A DNA stretch of 46,869 nt from Actinomycetota bacterium (GCA_019240215.1 JAFAYQ010000007.1:1-46869), one strand, 5' to 3'. Numbered from the stretch's first letter, positions 1-9,238 are shown. Made by a program: numbers and translations. Notes: generated from the sequence alone by a model not told the origin.

Positions 1-1
1 G

Positions 2-1021
2 GAGGCGGTCGAGTCGGCCTGGAAGCTGGCCAAGCAGTACTTCAAGCTGACCGGGCAGCCCGAGCGCTACAAGGTGATCAGCCGTGACATCGCCTACCAC
101 GGCACCTCGATGGGGGCGCTGGCGATCACCGGGCTCGCGGCGATCAAGGGCGACTTCGAGCCGCTGCCGCCGGGCGGCGTCCGGGTGCCGAACACGAACT
201 TCTACCGCGCGCCGTCGTTCGTCAACTCCTCGGCCGAGGAGTTCGGGATCTGGGCGGCCGACGAGATCGAGCGGGCCATCCTCCGCGAGGGCCCCGAGTC
301 GGTCGCCGCGGTCTACCTGGAGCCGGTGCAGAACTCCGGCGGCTGCTTCCCGCCCCCGCCCGGTTACTTCGCCCGGGTGCGGGAGATCTGTGACCGCTAC
401 GGCGTGCTGCTGGTCTCGGACGAGGTCATCTGCGCGTTCGGGCGGCTCGGCTACTACTTCGGGTCGGCCCGGTACGGCTACCAGCCGGACATCATCACCT
501 TCGCCAAGGGCCTGACCTCGGGTTACTCCCCGCTCGGGGGCATGGTGGTGCGGGACGCGCTGATGGAGCCGTTCAACCGCGGCACCGCCACCTTCCTGCA
601 CGGCATCACGTTCGCCGGGCACCCGGTGTCGGCCGCGGTGGCGCTGGCCAACCTGGACGTGTTCGAGAAGGAGGACCTGCTCGGCAACGTGCGGGCCAAC
701 GAGGGCGCGTTCCGGTCCACGCTGGAGAAGCTGAGCGACCTGCCGATCGTCGGCGACATCCGCGGTGACGGGTACTTCTACGGCATCGAGATGGTCAAGG
801 ACAAGGACACCCGGGAGACGTTCACCGACGAGGAGTCCGAGCGGCTGCTGCGCGGCTTCCTGTCGACCGCGCTGTTCGACGCCGGCCTGGTCTGCCGGGC
901 CGACGACCGGGGCGACCCCGTCATCCAGCTGGCGCCGCCGCTGATCTGCACCCAGGAGCACTTCGACGAGATGGAGCGCATCCTGCGTGCGGTGCTGACC
1001 GAGGCCTGGGAGCGCATCTAG
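2..1021 (+). CDS. Class III aminotransferase, 5' end outside window
   Basis: PLP-dependent transaminase of fold type I, subgroup III (the omega-amino acid, diamine and GABA aminotransferase group). The frame is open from base 2, so the true start is upstream and 339 residues are visible. The cofactor aspartate lies in LLVSDEVICAFGR and the PLP-binding lysine (codon 506-508) in FAKGLTSGYSPLGG; EPVQNSGG also fits the family. The C-terminal half is complete and ends in TAG. Family-level assignment is firm. The amino donor (beta-alanine, putrescine or another omega-amine) cannot be read from the sequence. Its stop codon interlocks by 4 bases with the convergent MFS gene. Confidence 0.9.
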   Translation, partial: EAVESAWKLAKQYFKLTGQPERYKVISRDIAYHGTSMGALAITGLAAIKGDFEPLPPGGVRVPNTNFYRAPSFVNSSAEEFGIWAADEIERAILREGPESVAAVYLEPVQNSGGCFPPPPGYFARVREICDRYGVLLVSDEVICAFGRLGYYFGSARYGYQPDIITFAKGLTSGYSPLGGMVVRDALMEPFNRGTATFLHGITFAGHPVSAAVALANLDVFEKEDLLGNVRANEGAFRSTLEKLSDLPIVGDIRGDGYFYGIEMVKDKDTRETFTDEESERLLRGFLSTALFDAGLVCRADDRGDPVIQLAPPLICTQEHFDEMERILRAVLTEAWERI

Positions 1022-2406
1022 AGGTTGCGGGGCCTACTGGGCCGGGACAGGGCAAGCACCGTGGCGGTGCTGACGGCCAGCAACGCCAAGGAGATCAGCA
1101 GGGCTTGGCGCATGCCGGCCGCGAACGAGGCTGATATCAGCGCCCCGAACAGCGCCACCGCCAGCGCCCCACCTGTCTGCCGGGCCGCGTTGAACAGGCC
1201 GCCCGCGAGGCCCGCTTGCCCGGCGGGGAGCGCGTCGAGCAGCAGGAACGTCAGGGACGGGAGCGCGAAGCCGAGCCCGGCGCCGGCCGGGATCAGCGCG
1301 AACTCCAGGCTGATCCGGCCGCGCAGGAAGATCAGCAGGATCATCCCCAGCGTGCTCGTGATCAGCCCCAGACGGAGCGGCCGGTGGTGGCCCCACCGCG
1401 CCGCTACGCGCGCGGAAGCGAGGCTGGCCACGGTCAGCAGCCCGGTCATCGGCAGGAAGAGCAGGCCCGCCACGATCGGGGGCTCCCCCAGCACCCGCTG
1501 GAAGTACAGGCTGAGTACGAACGCGATGCCGTAGAAGGCGACGTTGATGGAGAAACCGGTCAGGAGGTACGCGGCGACGCCGGGCGAGCGCAGCAGCATC
1601 AGCGGCACCATCGGCTGCCGCACTCTCGATTCCACGACGATGAAGGCGGTGGCGGCCAGGGCCGCTACCCCCAGCGTGGCCAGGGCCAACGGTGATGTGA
1701 AGCCGTTCGCGCCGCCCGATATCACCCCGTAGGCCAGTGCGGCCAGCGTGGCAATCGCCGCCGCCTGGCCGGGGAGGTCGAGAGGTGCCGACAGCCGGAA
1801 CGACCGGGGCGCGCGCGCCGCCAGGACCAGCGTCAGCGCGCCCACCGGCACGTTGATGAAGAAGATCACGCGCCATCCCGCGAGCGACGTCAGGACCCCG
1901 CCGAGCACCGGGCCCGCCGCGATCGCCGCCGCACCGCCGGTATTCCACACGGCGACCGCCCGCGCCCGCGCGGCCGGTTCGCCAAACGCCTGCCGGACCA
2001 GGGAGAGCGACGCGGGCAGCGTCACCGCCGCCGCGCAGCCCTGGACCAGCCGGGATCCAATCAGAACCCACAGCGCGGGCGCGAACCCGCATCCGGCCGA
2101 CGCGGCGGTGAACAGAGCCAGGCCCCAGCTGAACACCCGGCGCGCGCCCGCCCGATCAGACACCGACCCGGCCGAGATGAGCAGCGCCGCGAACGGCACC
2201 GTGTAGCCGTCCACCACCCATTGCAAGCCGTCCGTGGCCCCGTGCAGAGAGTGCCCAATCGCCGGCAGGGCCACGTTCACCGCGGTCGCGTCGAGGCAGA
2301 TCATGAAGAACCCGAGCAGCGCCGCGGCCAGGGTCAGCCGGGCGGGGATGGGCGTGTCGCGGTGGCGCGCAGAACGCGCCGTCGTCGTCACCTCGGCGTC
2401 GGTCAT
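1018..2406 (-). CDS. MFS drug/proton antiporter, DHA2 (EmrB/QacA) type
   Basis: Cytoplasmic-membrane exporter of 462 residues from the chosen ATG. The first helix is followed by the DHA2 signature FMICLDATAVNVALPAIG, then the loop motif GSVSDRAGARR (motif A); the rest is a series of hydrophobic helices. A longer reading frame reaches 2523, but the ATG at 2406 begins a typical polar tail (MTDAEVTTTARS) just before helix 1. A hexamer CAGGCT lies exactly 6 bases upstream (2413-2418), as in other leaderless genes here. It is divergent from an XRE regulator, the usual layout for a regulated efflux pump. Substrate unknown. Confidence 0.88.
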   Translation of the reverse strand: MTDAEVTTTARSARHRDTPIPARLTLAAALLGFFMICLDATAVNVALPAIGHSLHGATDGLQWVVDGYTVPFAALLISAGSVSDRAGARRVFSWGLALFTAASAGCGFAPALWVLIGSRLVQGCAAAVTLPASLSLVRQAFGEPAARARAVAVWNTGGAAAIAAGPVLGGVLTSLAGWRVIFFINVPVGALTLVLAARAPRSFRLSAPLDLPGQAAAIATLAALAYGVISGGANGFTSPLALATLGVAALAATAFIVVESRVRQPMVPLMLLRSPGVAAYLLTGFSINVAFYGIAFVLSLYFQRVLGEPPIVAGLLFLPMTGLLTVASLASARVAARWGHHRPLRLGLITSTLGMILLIFLRGRISLEFALIPAGAGLGFALPSLTFLLLDALPAGQAGLAGGLFNAARQTGGALAVALFGALISASFAAGMRQALLISLALLAVSTATVLALSRPSRPRNL

Positions 2407-2553
2407 GCCCCGAGCCTGCTGCGAGCCGCCCGCGCGGGGCAGGCCGTGCCCGTACCGTGCGAGGGAACACGAGGCGCGGCCAGAAGGGGCGCGGCCAAGG
2501 GGGGTAGTAGCGCGGTCCCCCACCGGCGGGGTTGACCCGGCACAATCGTGTCC

Positions 2554-3438
2554 ATGCCGGACCAGATTCCCGACGGGCAGGGACCGACCGAGCTGGGCCG
2601 CTTCCTGCGCGCCCGGCGCGAAGGCGTCCGCCCGCAGGACGTCGGCCTGCCGCCCGGCACCGGCTCACGCCGCACGCCTGGACTGAGACGCGAGGAGATC
2701 GCGACGCTGGCCGGGGTGAGCATCGAGTACTACACGCGGCTGGAGCGCGGCCGGGAGACGAGACCAAGCCCGGCGGTGATCGACGCGCTGGCCCGGGCGC
2801 TGCGGCTCGACGACGAGGAGCACGAGTACCTGAAGTCGCTGGCGGCGCGGGCGGCCCGCCGGGCTCCGGTGCCGCCGAAGCCACCATCCCGGACGGTCCG
2901 CCCCACCATCGCCATGGTGCTGGAGAGCCTGCGCCCGAACCCGGCGTACCTGCTCAGTCGCACCTATGACGTGCTGGCGGCCAACCCCGGGGGCGCCCAG
3001 CTGCATCACGGTTTGTTCGACTGGCCGTCCCGGCAGCGCAACACGATCAGGTACACGTTCCTGCACCCGGTCGCGCGGGAGCTGTTCCCGGACTGGGAGC
3101 AGAAGGCCCGCGGCTGTGTCGCCCAGCTCCGCGCCGTCGTCGGCAGCGACCCCGACGCGCCCGACCTGGCCGCGCTGGTGGGGGAATTGCTGGTCAAGAG
3201 CCCGGACTTCGGCCGCCTGTGGGGACGGTACGAGGTCCGCCGGGCCGGGGCCGGCGACCGGGACTTCCAGCATCCGCTGGTCGGCCCGATGACGCTGGCC
3301 CACGAGACCCTCGATGTGAACCGCGCCGACGGCCAGCGCCTGGTCATTTACGTGGCCGGGCCGGGAACCCCCGATCACGACGCCATGGTCTTGCTGGACC
3401 GAGCGGGCACCCTGGCCCCAGCCGGGCCGGCGGCTTAG
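2554..3438 (+). CDS. XRE-family regulator with MmyB-like ligand domain
   Basis: Transcription factor of about 294 residues. The N-terminal helix-turn-helix (TPGLRREEIATLAGVSIEYYTRLERGR, about residues 43-70) is the actinobacterial MmyB-type XRE domain. The rest (from about residue 105) matches the MmyB-like ligand-binding part, with PAYLLSRTYDVLAANPG and a DFGRLWGRYEV stretch. ATG 2554 is preferred; GTG 2548 adds two residues. No Shine-Dalgarno is visible, and CACAAT (2541-2546) lies 7 bases upstream of the ATG, so the mRNA may be leaderless. The gene is divergent from the MFS exporter and most likely controls it. Its stop interlocks by 4 bases with the convergent RraA gene. Confidence 0.88.
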   Translation: MPDQIPDGQGPTELGRFLRARREGVRPQDVGLPPGTGSRRTPGLRREEIATLAGVSIEYYTRLERGRETRPSPAVIDALARALRLDDEEHEYLKSLAARAARRAPVPPKPPSRTVRPTIAMVLESLRPNPAYLLSRTYDVLAANPGGAQLHHGLFDWPSRQRNTIRYTFLHPVARELFPDWEQKARGCVAQLRAVVGSDPDAPDLAALVGELLVKSPDFGRLWGRYEVRRAGAGDRDFQHPLVGPMTLAHETLDVNRADGQRLVIYVAGPGTPDHDAMVLLDRAGTLAPAGPAA

Positions 3439-4139
3439 TCCCGGCCGGTGTCCCGGCGGTATTGCGCCCTGGTCTCGTCGTCGGGGGGGTAGGTGCCGCG
3501 GATGCTGGCGCCGCCGGCCACCCGGTGCTGGAGCCAGGACTCCAGTTGGTCGCGCTCCCGGGTGCGGGCGGCGACGTCCTCGGCGACGTGGGCGGGGATG
3601 ACGACCACGCCCTCGGCGTCGCCGACCAGGACGTCGCCGGGCTCGACCAGGACACCGCCGCAGCCGATGGGCAGGCCGAAGTCGGCCGGGTGGTGCAGGA
3701 CCGAGCTGGTGGTGCCGTGGGCGCCGGCCGCGTAGGAGGGAAAGTCGAGGGTGGCGATGGCCGGCGAGTCGCGCAGCGCGCCGTCGGTGACCAGCCCGGC
3801 CGCGCCCCGGACCATCAGCCGGGTGGCGAGGATGTGGCCCAGCGACGCCGCCCCGAGCTGGCCGCGGGCGTCGATGACCAGCACCTGGTCCGGGCCGATG
3901 GTTTCGACCGCGACCCGCTGCGGGTTGGTCCAGTTGTCGTACTCGACCTGGAAGTCCAGGTCCTCGCGGGCCGGGACGTAGCGCAGGGTGAACGCGTAGC
4001 CGACCAGCCGCCGGTCCGGCCGCAGCGGCGTGATCCCGGCCAGGAACGTGTTGCGGAAACCGAGCTTGAGCAGCTCGCTGGTGAGGCTGGCGGTGGAAAC
4101 TTCGTGGAGCTTGCGCCAGGCGTCAGGTGAGAGGTCCAC
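3435..4139 (-). CDS. RraA / HMG-aldolase family protein
   Basis: A 234-residue member of the RraA-like fold. The family covers the RNase E regulator RraA and divalent-metal aldolases of the 4-hydroxy-4-methyl-2-oxoglutarate type. The active-site segment GAAGLVTDGALRDS carries the G-x-R-D arrangement that binds metal and substrate in the aldolases, and VEPGDVLVGDAEGVVVIP is the usual C-terminal block. It is longer than E. coli RraA (about 160 residues) and closer in size to the aldolase-like proteins, so an enzyme of small oxo-acid metabolism is the better guess. GTG start, with CACACT (4146-4151) 6 bases upstream. Monocistronic by context. Confidence 0.82.
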   Translation of the reverse strand: MDLSPDAWRKLHEVSTASLTSELLKLGFRNTFLAGITPLRPDRRLVGYAFTLRYVPAREDLDFQVEYDNWTNPQRVAVETIGPDQVLVIDARGQLGAASLGHILATRLMVRGAAGLVTDGALRDSPAIATLDFPSYAAGAHGTTSSVLHHPADFGLPIGCGGVLVEPGDVLVGDAEGVVVIPAHVAEDVAARTRERDQLESWLQHRVAGGASIRGTYPPDDETRAQYRRDTGRD

Positions 4140-4180
4140 GTGTCCAGTGTGTCAGCTGGGACCGGGGGTGGTGGGGGTGG

Positions 4181-5767
4181 TCAGCTCGGGACCGGCGGGC
4201 GGTTGGGGGTGGTCTCCTGGGACGGCATCGAGTTGGTCTTGGGCAGCGGGTACGGAATGCCCACGTCCAGCGTGCCGGCGAGCGCGTTGAGCACCGCCTG
4301 CTCGGCCACCGAGGTCTCCCCCAGCGAGGTCGCAGGCAGCGCCGGGACGCTGGTGTTGGGCGGGTTGGCCAGGGCCAGCGCGCTGGTCAGGTCGCCGGTG
4401 ACGCTGCGCCGCCAGGCCGACAGGTTCGGCACCTCGACCCCGAACAGCGTCTCGATCAGCCGCAGGGTCGAGGTGTGGTCGAACGTCTGCGAGGCCACGT
4501 ACCCGCCCCGGCTGAACGGGGAGATGACGAGGGCCGGGGTGCGGAAGCCGAGGCCGACCGGCCCGGCGATGCCGGACGCGGCCGACGGGAGCGTGCCGGT
4601 CAGGTACTCCCCCGCCGTCCCGGCCGGGGCGGTGGGCGGCGGCACGTGATCGAAGAACCCGCCGTTCTCGTCGTAGATGACCAGGAACACGGTCTGCGCC
4701 CAGACCTCGGGGTTGGACACCAGCGTGTTCAGGACCTGCTGGACCAGGTACTCGCCGTACTCGGGCGGGGCGGCCGGATGCTCACACTCGGCCAGCGGCG
4801 AGATGATCCAGGACACCGAGGGCAGCTGGCCCGACTTGACGTCGGCCGCGAACGAGGCCGGGTAGGTCGGGGTCAGCCCCTTGGACACCAGCTCGAAGCC
4901 GGTCACCGAGAACGGGTTGTTGTAGGCCTTGAAGTACGGCAGCGGGCTGAGCCCGATCAGGCCGGTCGGGTCGTTGTAGACCTTCCAGCTGACCCCGGCC
5001 GCCAGCAGCCGCTCGGGCATGGTCTCCCAGCTCAGCTTGCCGTACTCGGCCACCCGGTTGGAGAACGTCTGCACCACCGGCCCGCCGTTGGTGCCGTTCG
5101 GGTCGATCCAGGCCGACATGCCCATCAGCCGGTTCGGGTCGGTCGGGCCGAGCACCGAGCAGTGGTAGTTGTCGCAGATCGTGAAGGCGTCGGCCAGCGC
5201 GTAGTAGAAGGCCAGGTCCGAACGGGTGAAATAGCCCATCGTGACCGGGCCGTTCTCGGTACCGTCGGCGGCCAGGTGGGCGGCCATGAACTGGTCCATC
5301 TGGCCGTTGTTCCAGCTCTGGTGCTGCGGGCCCCAGGAGTGGGTGATGTCGTTGGTGGTCTGCCCGTCCTCCAGCGGCGGGTCGCTGAGCAGGTGGAACG
5401 GCTGCATGTAGCCGGTCGGGTCAGCGCCGGTGCCGGGCTGGTAGCCGAACTGGTCGAAGACCGGGTAGGTCTGGCCGCCGACGGTCTGGGTCGGCACGTC
5501 CGGGTCGGAGAAGCCGCGCACGCCGGACAGGGTGCCGAAGTAGTGGTCGAACGACCGGTTCTCCTGCATCAGGATGACCACGTGCTTGATGTCGCCGAGA
5601 GAGGCGTTGCTGGCGGCGGCGCTGTCGGTCACCTTGTCCAGCAGCCGGGCCTGGGCCGGGCTGAGGCCCGCACCCCGGCGGCCGGACAGGGCCCCGAACG
5701 CGCCGAGGGCGGCCCCGCCGACCATGAACGCCCGGCGGCTCGGCCTGGGGTCTTCGCGGTCAGTCAA
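4181..5767 (-). CDS. Tat-exported phosphoesterase (phospholipase C / AcpA family)
   Basis: Secreted phosphoesterase of about 528 residues. A twin-arginine signal (SRRAFMVGGAALGAFG) lies near the N terminus, so export folded through Tat is predicted. The mature part has the family blocks HVVILMQENRSFDHYFGTL (metal and nucleophile region), YDENGGFFDHVPPP and GFRTPALVISPFSRGGYV. A GGAGG (about 5775-5779) gives good spacing to TTG 5767; GTG 5770 is the alternative. The open frame extends to 5905 but the upstream residues look non-coding. Substrate could be a phospholipid or another phosphate ester; release of phosphate or phosphocholine is not decidable here. Confidence 0.88.
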   Translation of the reverse strand: MTDREDPRPSRRAFMVGGAALGAFGALSGRRGAGLSPAQARLLDKVTDSAAASNASLGDIKHVVILMQENRSFDHYFGTLSGVRGFSDPDVPTQTVGGQTYPVFDQFGYQPGTGADPTGYMQPFHLLSDPPLEDGQTTNDITHSWGPQHQSWNNGQMDQFMAAHLAADGTENGPVTMGYFTRSDLAFYYALADAFTICDNYHCSVLGPTDPNRLMGMSAWIDPNGTNGGPVVQTFSNRVAEYGKLSWETMPERLLAAGVSWKVYNDPTGLIGLSPLPYFKAYNNPFSVTGFELVSKGLTPTYPASFAADVKSGQLPSVSWIISPLAECEHPAAPPEYGEYLVQQVLNTLVSNPEVWAQTVFLVIYDENGGFFDHVPPPTAPAGTAGEYLTGTLPSAASGIAGPVGLGFRTPALVISPFSRGGYVASQTFDHTSTLRLIETLFGVEVPNLSAWRRSVTGDLTSALALANPPNTSVPALPATSLGETSVAEQAVLNALAGTLDVGIPYPLPKTNSMPSQETTPNRPPVPS

Positions 5768-5909
5768 CACAAACCTCCACGCCGAACGGGATGGACATCC
5801 GACGGCCACGCTAAGCAGCCAGTCTGTCCGGGTTTGGACCGTGATTTTACGCACGGGTAAACGGCGTGGGAAGTCGTTGATTGCTGTTCGGGCCCGAGCG
5901 AACACACGA

Positions 5910-5938
5910 AAGCCCCCGGCGGGATCCGCCGGGGGCTT
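5910..5938 (-). terminator. Perfect 13-bp hairpin after the membrane-protein gene
   Basis: Arms 5910-5922 and 5926-5938 are perfectly complementary (AAGCCCCCGGCGG with its complement) around a 3-base loop. It lies 21 bases beyond the stop of the minus-strand gene ending at 5960 and reads as a GC-rich actinobacterial terminator with little or no U tract. Confidence 0.75.
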
Positions 5939-5959
5939 CGCGGTCGCCGCGGCCGGGGC

Positions 5960-7162
5960 CTACTGACCCGGGGCGATGCTGGCGGCTCCGTTGCCGTTGC
6001 CGTTACCGGTGCCGTTCTGGCCGCCGGGGGCGCCGCTGGCGGGCACCGTCGCGCCGCCGGTCGAGCCCACCGTGGGCACCGAACTGGGCGTCGGGGTCGG
6101 GCCCGTCGTCGGCCCGGTGGTGCCCGCGCCGGTCGACTGGCTGCCGCCGGTCGCGCCGACGCTCGGCGTCGTGCTCTGGGTGGGCGTCGTGCCGGTGCTC
6201 GGCGTCGTCGTCGCCTTGCTGTGGCTGCCGCCCAGGGTGGTGCCGGACTGGCTGCGGCCCCACACACTGGCGTCGATCGGCTTGCCGGTGCCCAGCTCGA
6301 TCACCGTGATGATGACCAGCGCGACCACGAACACCGCGGCCGCGGTGGCGGCCGGGACCAGCCAGCCGGGCCGGTTGGCCAGCCAGCCGGCCAGGCCACC
6401 GCCGGGCTTGCCGTGACGGCCCTCGCCGCCGCCGGAACCCGGCCCGCCGGAGCCCGGGCCGCCGGGCCCGGAGCCGTCGGGGCTGCCGTTCACCAGGGTC
6501 CCGTCGCCCATCCGGACGGTCCCGTAGCGGGTGGCGTCGTAGCTGGCGGTCCGGGTCGCGTCCAGGCCAGCGTCCGGCCCGGCCGCCTGATGCGGGATGA
6601 ACCGCGGCTGGCCGAAGTCCTGGCGGGTCTGCCCGTAGTCCTGGCGAGTCTGGCCGCGGCCGGGATCGGGGAAGTCGTTGCGGGTCGGGTTGACGTCCTG
6701 CCGGGTGACGCCGGGGCCCAGGCCCGGCTCCGCCTGGGTGGGCTGGGCCCAGCCGGGTGCGGTCCGGCGGGCCTGCTCCCAGTCGGCCGCGGTGTAGCCC
6801 GGGCTGCTCCCGTTACCGCCGGCCACCGGCCGGTCGGCGCGGGTCACGCCGGCCCGGGTCGCGTCCGCCGGAGTCGCGTCGCTGCGGCGGCTGGCGGGCT
6901 GGTCGTCGGTCATCGTGCTGGTGGGGGTCCACTGGCGGGCGTGCTCAACGAGAACCGGGGCGACCTTCTCCTTGGTACGGGACAGATAGTGCTTGTAAAC
7001 GGCGAACCCAGCGGTGCTGGCCCCGCTGCCGACAGCGGTGCCCAAGATCGTCCCGCCGTCCCCCAGATAGGACGTCAGGACAGCTCCGGTCACGGCCGCG
7101 GCCATGCTTGAGACCAGCTGAACCGAGTTGAGCTCGATGCCTTTTTTAGGCCGGTCGCTCAT
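5960..7162 (-). CDS. Uncharacterised membrane protein with Pro/Ser/Thr-rich tail
   Basis: Not recognised as a named family. About 400 residues. Near the N terminus is a glycine-rich hydrophobic stretch (SSMAAAVTGAVLTSYLGDGG then TILGTAVGSGASTAGFAVY) resembling a glycine zipper or membrane hairpin. A polar region follows with short repeats of TRQD (GQTRQDYGQTRQDFG), then a single strong transmembrane helix (LVPAATAAAVFVVALVIITV), then an outside tail made almost only of Gly, Ser, Thr and Pro. ATG 7162 and ATG 7165 are adjacent; AAGGGGG lies just upstream. Such tails are common in cell-envelope proteins; an envelope or signalling role is only a guess. Confidence 0.7.
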   Translation of the reverse strand: MSDRPKKGIELNSVQLVSSMAAAVTGAVLTSYLGDGGTILGTAVGSGASTAGFAVYKHYLSRTKEKVAPVLVEHARQWTPTSTMTDDQPASRRSDATPADATRAGVTRADRPVAGGNGSSPGYTAADWEQARRTAPGWAQPTQAEPGLGPGVTRQDVNPTRNDFPDPGRGQTRQDYGQTRQDFGQPRFIPHQAAGPDAGLDATRTASYDATRYGTVRMGDGTLVNGSPDGSGPGGPGSGGPGSGGGEGRHGKPGGGLAGWLANRPGWLVPAATAAAVFVVALVIITVIELGTGKPIDASVWGRSQSGTTLGGSHSKATTTPSTGTTPTQSTTPSVGATGGSQSTGAGTTGPTTGPTPTPSSVPTVGSTGGATVPASGAPGGQNGTGNGNGNGAASIAPGQ

Positions 7163-7324
7163 CATCCCCCTTCGCGCAGTGATAGGTGGGCTTGTGCGGT
7201 CCGGCTGCCAGGCCCGTGGCAGTAGGCCCAGCCCTCCCTTCCTACCTCGCGGCGGGAGGCTGAGCACGGCAAACCGGCCGATGCGTCAGTGTTCAAGGTT
7301 ATTAGTCCGCTGGGGTGGATCAAA

Positions 7325-7330
7325 TAACGT
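7325..7330 (+). promoter_or_regulatory. -10 hexamer of a leaderless start (TAACGT)
   Basis: TAACGT fits the actinobacterial TANNNT -10 and ends exactly 6 bases before the GTG of the oxidase gene at 7337. No Shine-Dalgarno is present, so transcription should start at the start codon. Confidence 0.55.
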
Positions 7331-7336
7331 CGGACC

Positions 7337-8320
7337 GTGACCAACGGCAGCGAAGTCGACGTGCAGGTGCTCGGCGCGGGGGTGGTCGGCCTCACCACCG
7401 CCATCACCCTGGCCGAGGCGGGATGGCGGGTCAGCGTGCGGACCGCCAGCCCGCCGGGGGCGACGACGTCGGCGGCGGCCGGGGCGGTGTGGGGCCCGGT
7501 GACGGTCGGCCCGCCCGGGCGCTGCCGGGACTGGGCCCGGACCGGGCTTGACGTGCTGCGGGACCTGGCCCGCGACCCGGCCGCGGGCATCATGACCCGG
7601 TCCGGACAGGAGCTCTCGCGGGTGCCGGCCAGCCCTCCGGCCTGGGCCGATCTGCTCGATGAGCTGCACGTTTACTCCGAACGGGAGCTGCCGCCGGGGT
7701 TCGCGGCGGGCTGGCGCTACCGCGCCCCGGTGGTCTCGATGCCGGTGTACCTGGACTACCTGGTGGCCCGGCTGGAACAGGCCGGGGTGAAAATCGATGT
7801 GAATCCGATCACGTCACTCACGGAAGTGGCAGATGGTGCGGATGGTGCGTTCCCGGCTCCGGTCATCGTCAACTGCACCGGCGTGGCCGCCCGCCAGCTG
7901 GTCCCCGACCCAGCCGTGCACCCGATCCGCGGCCAGGTCGTGATCATCGCCAACCCGGGGATCGAGGAGTTCTACATCGACCACAGCACGCCCGGGACCG
8001 ACCTGATCTACCTGTTCCCGCACCAGGACACGGTGGTGCTGGGCGGCACCATGGCCGACGGCGACTGGGACACCGAGCCCCGGCCCGCGGTAGCCGAGCG
8101 CATCCTGGCCGGCTGCGCGGCGGCTGAGCCGCGGGTAAGGGACGCCCCGGTGGTGGCGCACCGGGTCGGGCTGCGGCCGGCCCGGCCCGAGGTCCGGCTG
8201 GAGGCCGAGCCGCTGGGCGACGGCCGGGTGCTGTGGCACAACTACGGGCACGGGGGCGGCGGGGTCACGATCTCGTGGGGCTGCGCGCGCGAGATCGCCG
8301 CGGAGCTGGGCCGTGGCTGA
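7337..8320 (+). CDS. D-amino-acid-oxidase-like FAD enzyme
   Basis: Flavoprotein of 327 residues in the DAO family, which oxidises D-amino acids to imino acids with release of hydrogen peroxide. Visible signatures are the FAD dinucleotide fold VLGAGVVGLTTAI (about residues 11-23), the AAGAVWGP segment, the substrate-carboxylate arginine region VGLRPARPEVRLE, and the C-terminal DAO block HNYGHGGGGVTISWGCA. Length is close to known DAOs (about 320-350). A GTG start without a Shine-Dalgarno follows a TAACGT -10. The last 8 bases (GTGGCTGA) overlap the next gene, so the dehydrogenase downstream is translationally coupled. Substrate not known. Confidence 0.88.
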   Translation: MTNGSEVDVQVLGAGVVGLTTAITLAEAGWRVSVRTASPPGATTSAAAGAVWGPVTVGPPGRCRDWARTGLDVLRDLARDPAAGIMTRSGQELSRVPASPPAWADLLDELHVYSERELPPGFAAGWRYRAPVVSMPVYLDYLVARLEQAGVKIDVNPITSLTEVADGADGAFPAPVIVNCTGVAARQLVPDPAVHPIRGQVVIIANPGIEEFYIDHSTPGTDLIYLFPHQDTVVLGGTMADGDWDTEPRPAVAERILAGCAAAEPRVRDAPVVAHRVGLRPARPEVRLEAEPLGDGRVLWHNYGHGGGGVTISWGCAREIAAELGRG

Positions 8321-9197
8321 GCCGTCGGCCGCGGCTGAGCCGGCCTCGCACGGGGATCTGGCGGGCCGGACGTTCCTGGTCACCGGGGGCAACACCGGGA
8401 TCGGGCTGGCCACCGTCCGCGGCCTGGCCCGCCGGGGCGGCCGGGTCTACCTGGCCTGCCGGTCCCGGGCCAAGGGCGAGGCGGCGGTGGCCGCGGTGGC
8501 CGCCGAGACCGGCAACGAGCAGCTCGGCTACCTGCCGCTCGACCTGGCCGATCTGGCCTCGGTGCGGGCCTGCGCGGCCCGGTTCCTGGCCCGCGACGAG
8601 CCGCTGCACGTGCTGATCAACAACGCGGGCGTGGCCGGCCGCCGGGGGCTGACCGAGGACGGGTTCGAGCTGCAGTTCGGCGTCAACCACCTCGGTCACT
8701 TCGCGCTGACCTCGGCGCTGCTGGACCGGCTGGCGGCCAGCGCCCCGGCCCGGGTGGTGACGGTGGCCAGCGACGCTCACTACGGCGCGACCGGCATCGA
8801 CTTCGGCGCCGTCCGGCGCCGCACCGCGCACCTGGCCGCGATGCCTGAGTACTCGGTCTCCAAGCTCGCCAACGTGCTGTTCAGCCAGGAGCTGGCCCGC
8901 CGGACGGCCGACCGCGGGATCACCACCTACGCGCTGCACCCGGGGGTGGTGGCCTCCGACATCTGGCGCCGGGTGCCGTGGCCGGTCCGCCCGATCATCA
9001 CCCGCCGGATGCTGACCACCGAGCAGGGCGCCGTCACCAGCCTGTACTGCGCCACCGAGCCCGACCTGGCCACGGCCAGCGGCCGGTTCTACATCGACTG
9101 CGCCGAAGCCGAGCCGAACCGGGCAGCCACCCCGGAGCTGGCCCGCGAGCTGTGGCAGCGCAGCGAGGCCTGGTGTTCTCAGCCGGCTCCCAGCTAG
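8313..9197 (+). CDS. Short-chain dehydrogenase (retinol-dehydrogenase-like)
   Basis: NAD(P)-dependent oxidoreductase of 294 residues, classical SDR. It shows the cofactor motif TGGNTGIG (about 24-31), the structural NNAG, the catalytic YSVSK pair and HPGVVASDIWRR after it. The arrangement resembles the retinol-dehydrogenase/WWOX-like bacterial SDRs, which are usually of unknown substrate. It starts inside the oxidase gene (8-base overlap), so the two are one unit and may act on related compounds. A bulged hairpin follows the stop. Confidence 0.88.
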   Translation: MAEPSAAAEPASHGDLAGRTFLVTGGNTGIGLATVRGLARRGGRVYLACRSRAKGEAAVAAVAAETGNEQLGYLPLDLADLASVRACAARFLARDEPLHVLINNAGVAGRRGLTEDGFELQFGVNHLGHFALTSALLDRLAASAPARVVTVASDAHYGATGIDFGAVRRRTAHLAAMPEYSVSKLANVLFSQELARRTADRGITTYALHPGVVASDIWRRVPWPVRPIITRRMLTTEQGAVTSLYCATEPDLATASGRFYIDCAEAEPNRAATPELARELWQRSEAWCSQPAPS

Positions 9198-9204
9198 TTC
9201 CCAG

Positions 9205-9238
9205 GCCGGGCCGGCCAAGTTCCCAGTGGCCGCCCGGC
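9205..9238 (+). terminator. Bulged GC-rich hairpin after the dehydrogenase
   Basis: Arms 9205-9217 and 9227-9238 pair except for one unpaired base; loop about 9 bases. It begins 8 bases after the dehydrogenase stop and separates the two-gene unit from the dioxygenase gene. Confidence 0.5.

Noticed and set aside
4127..5860. 577-codon plus-strand frame antisense to the phosphoesterase
   Set aside because: Composition typical of an antisense shadow (G/R/V/H-rich), no motif, and the opposite strand has a Tat signal and family blocks.
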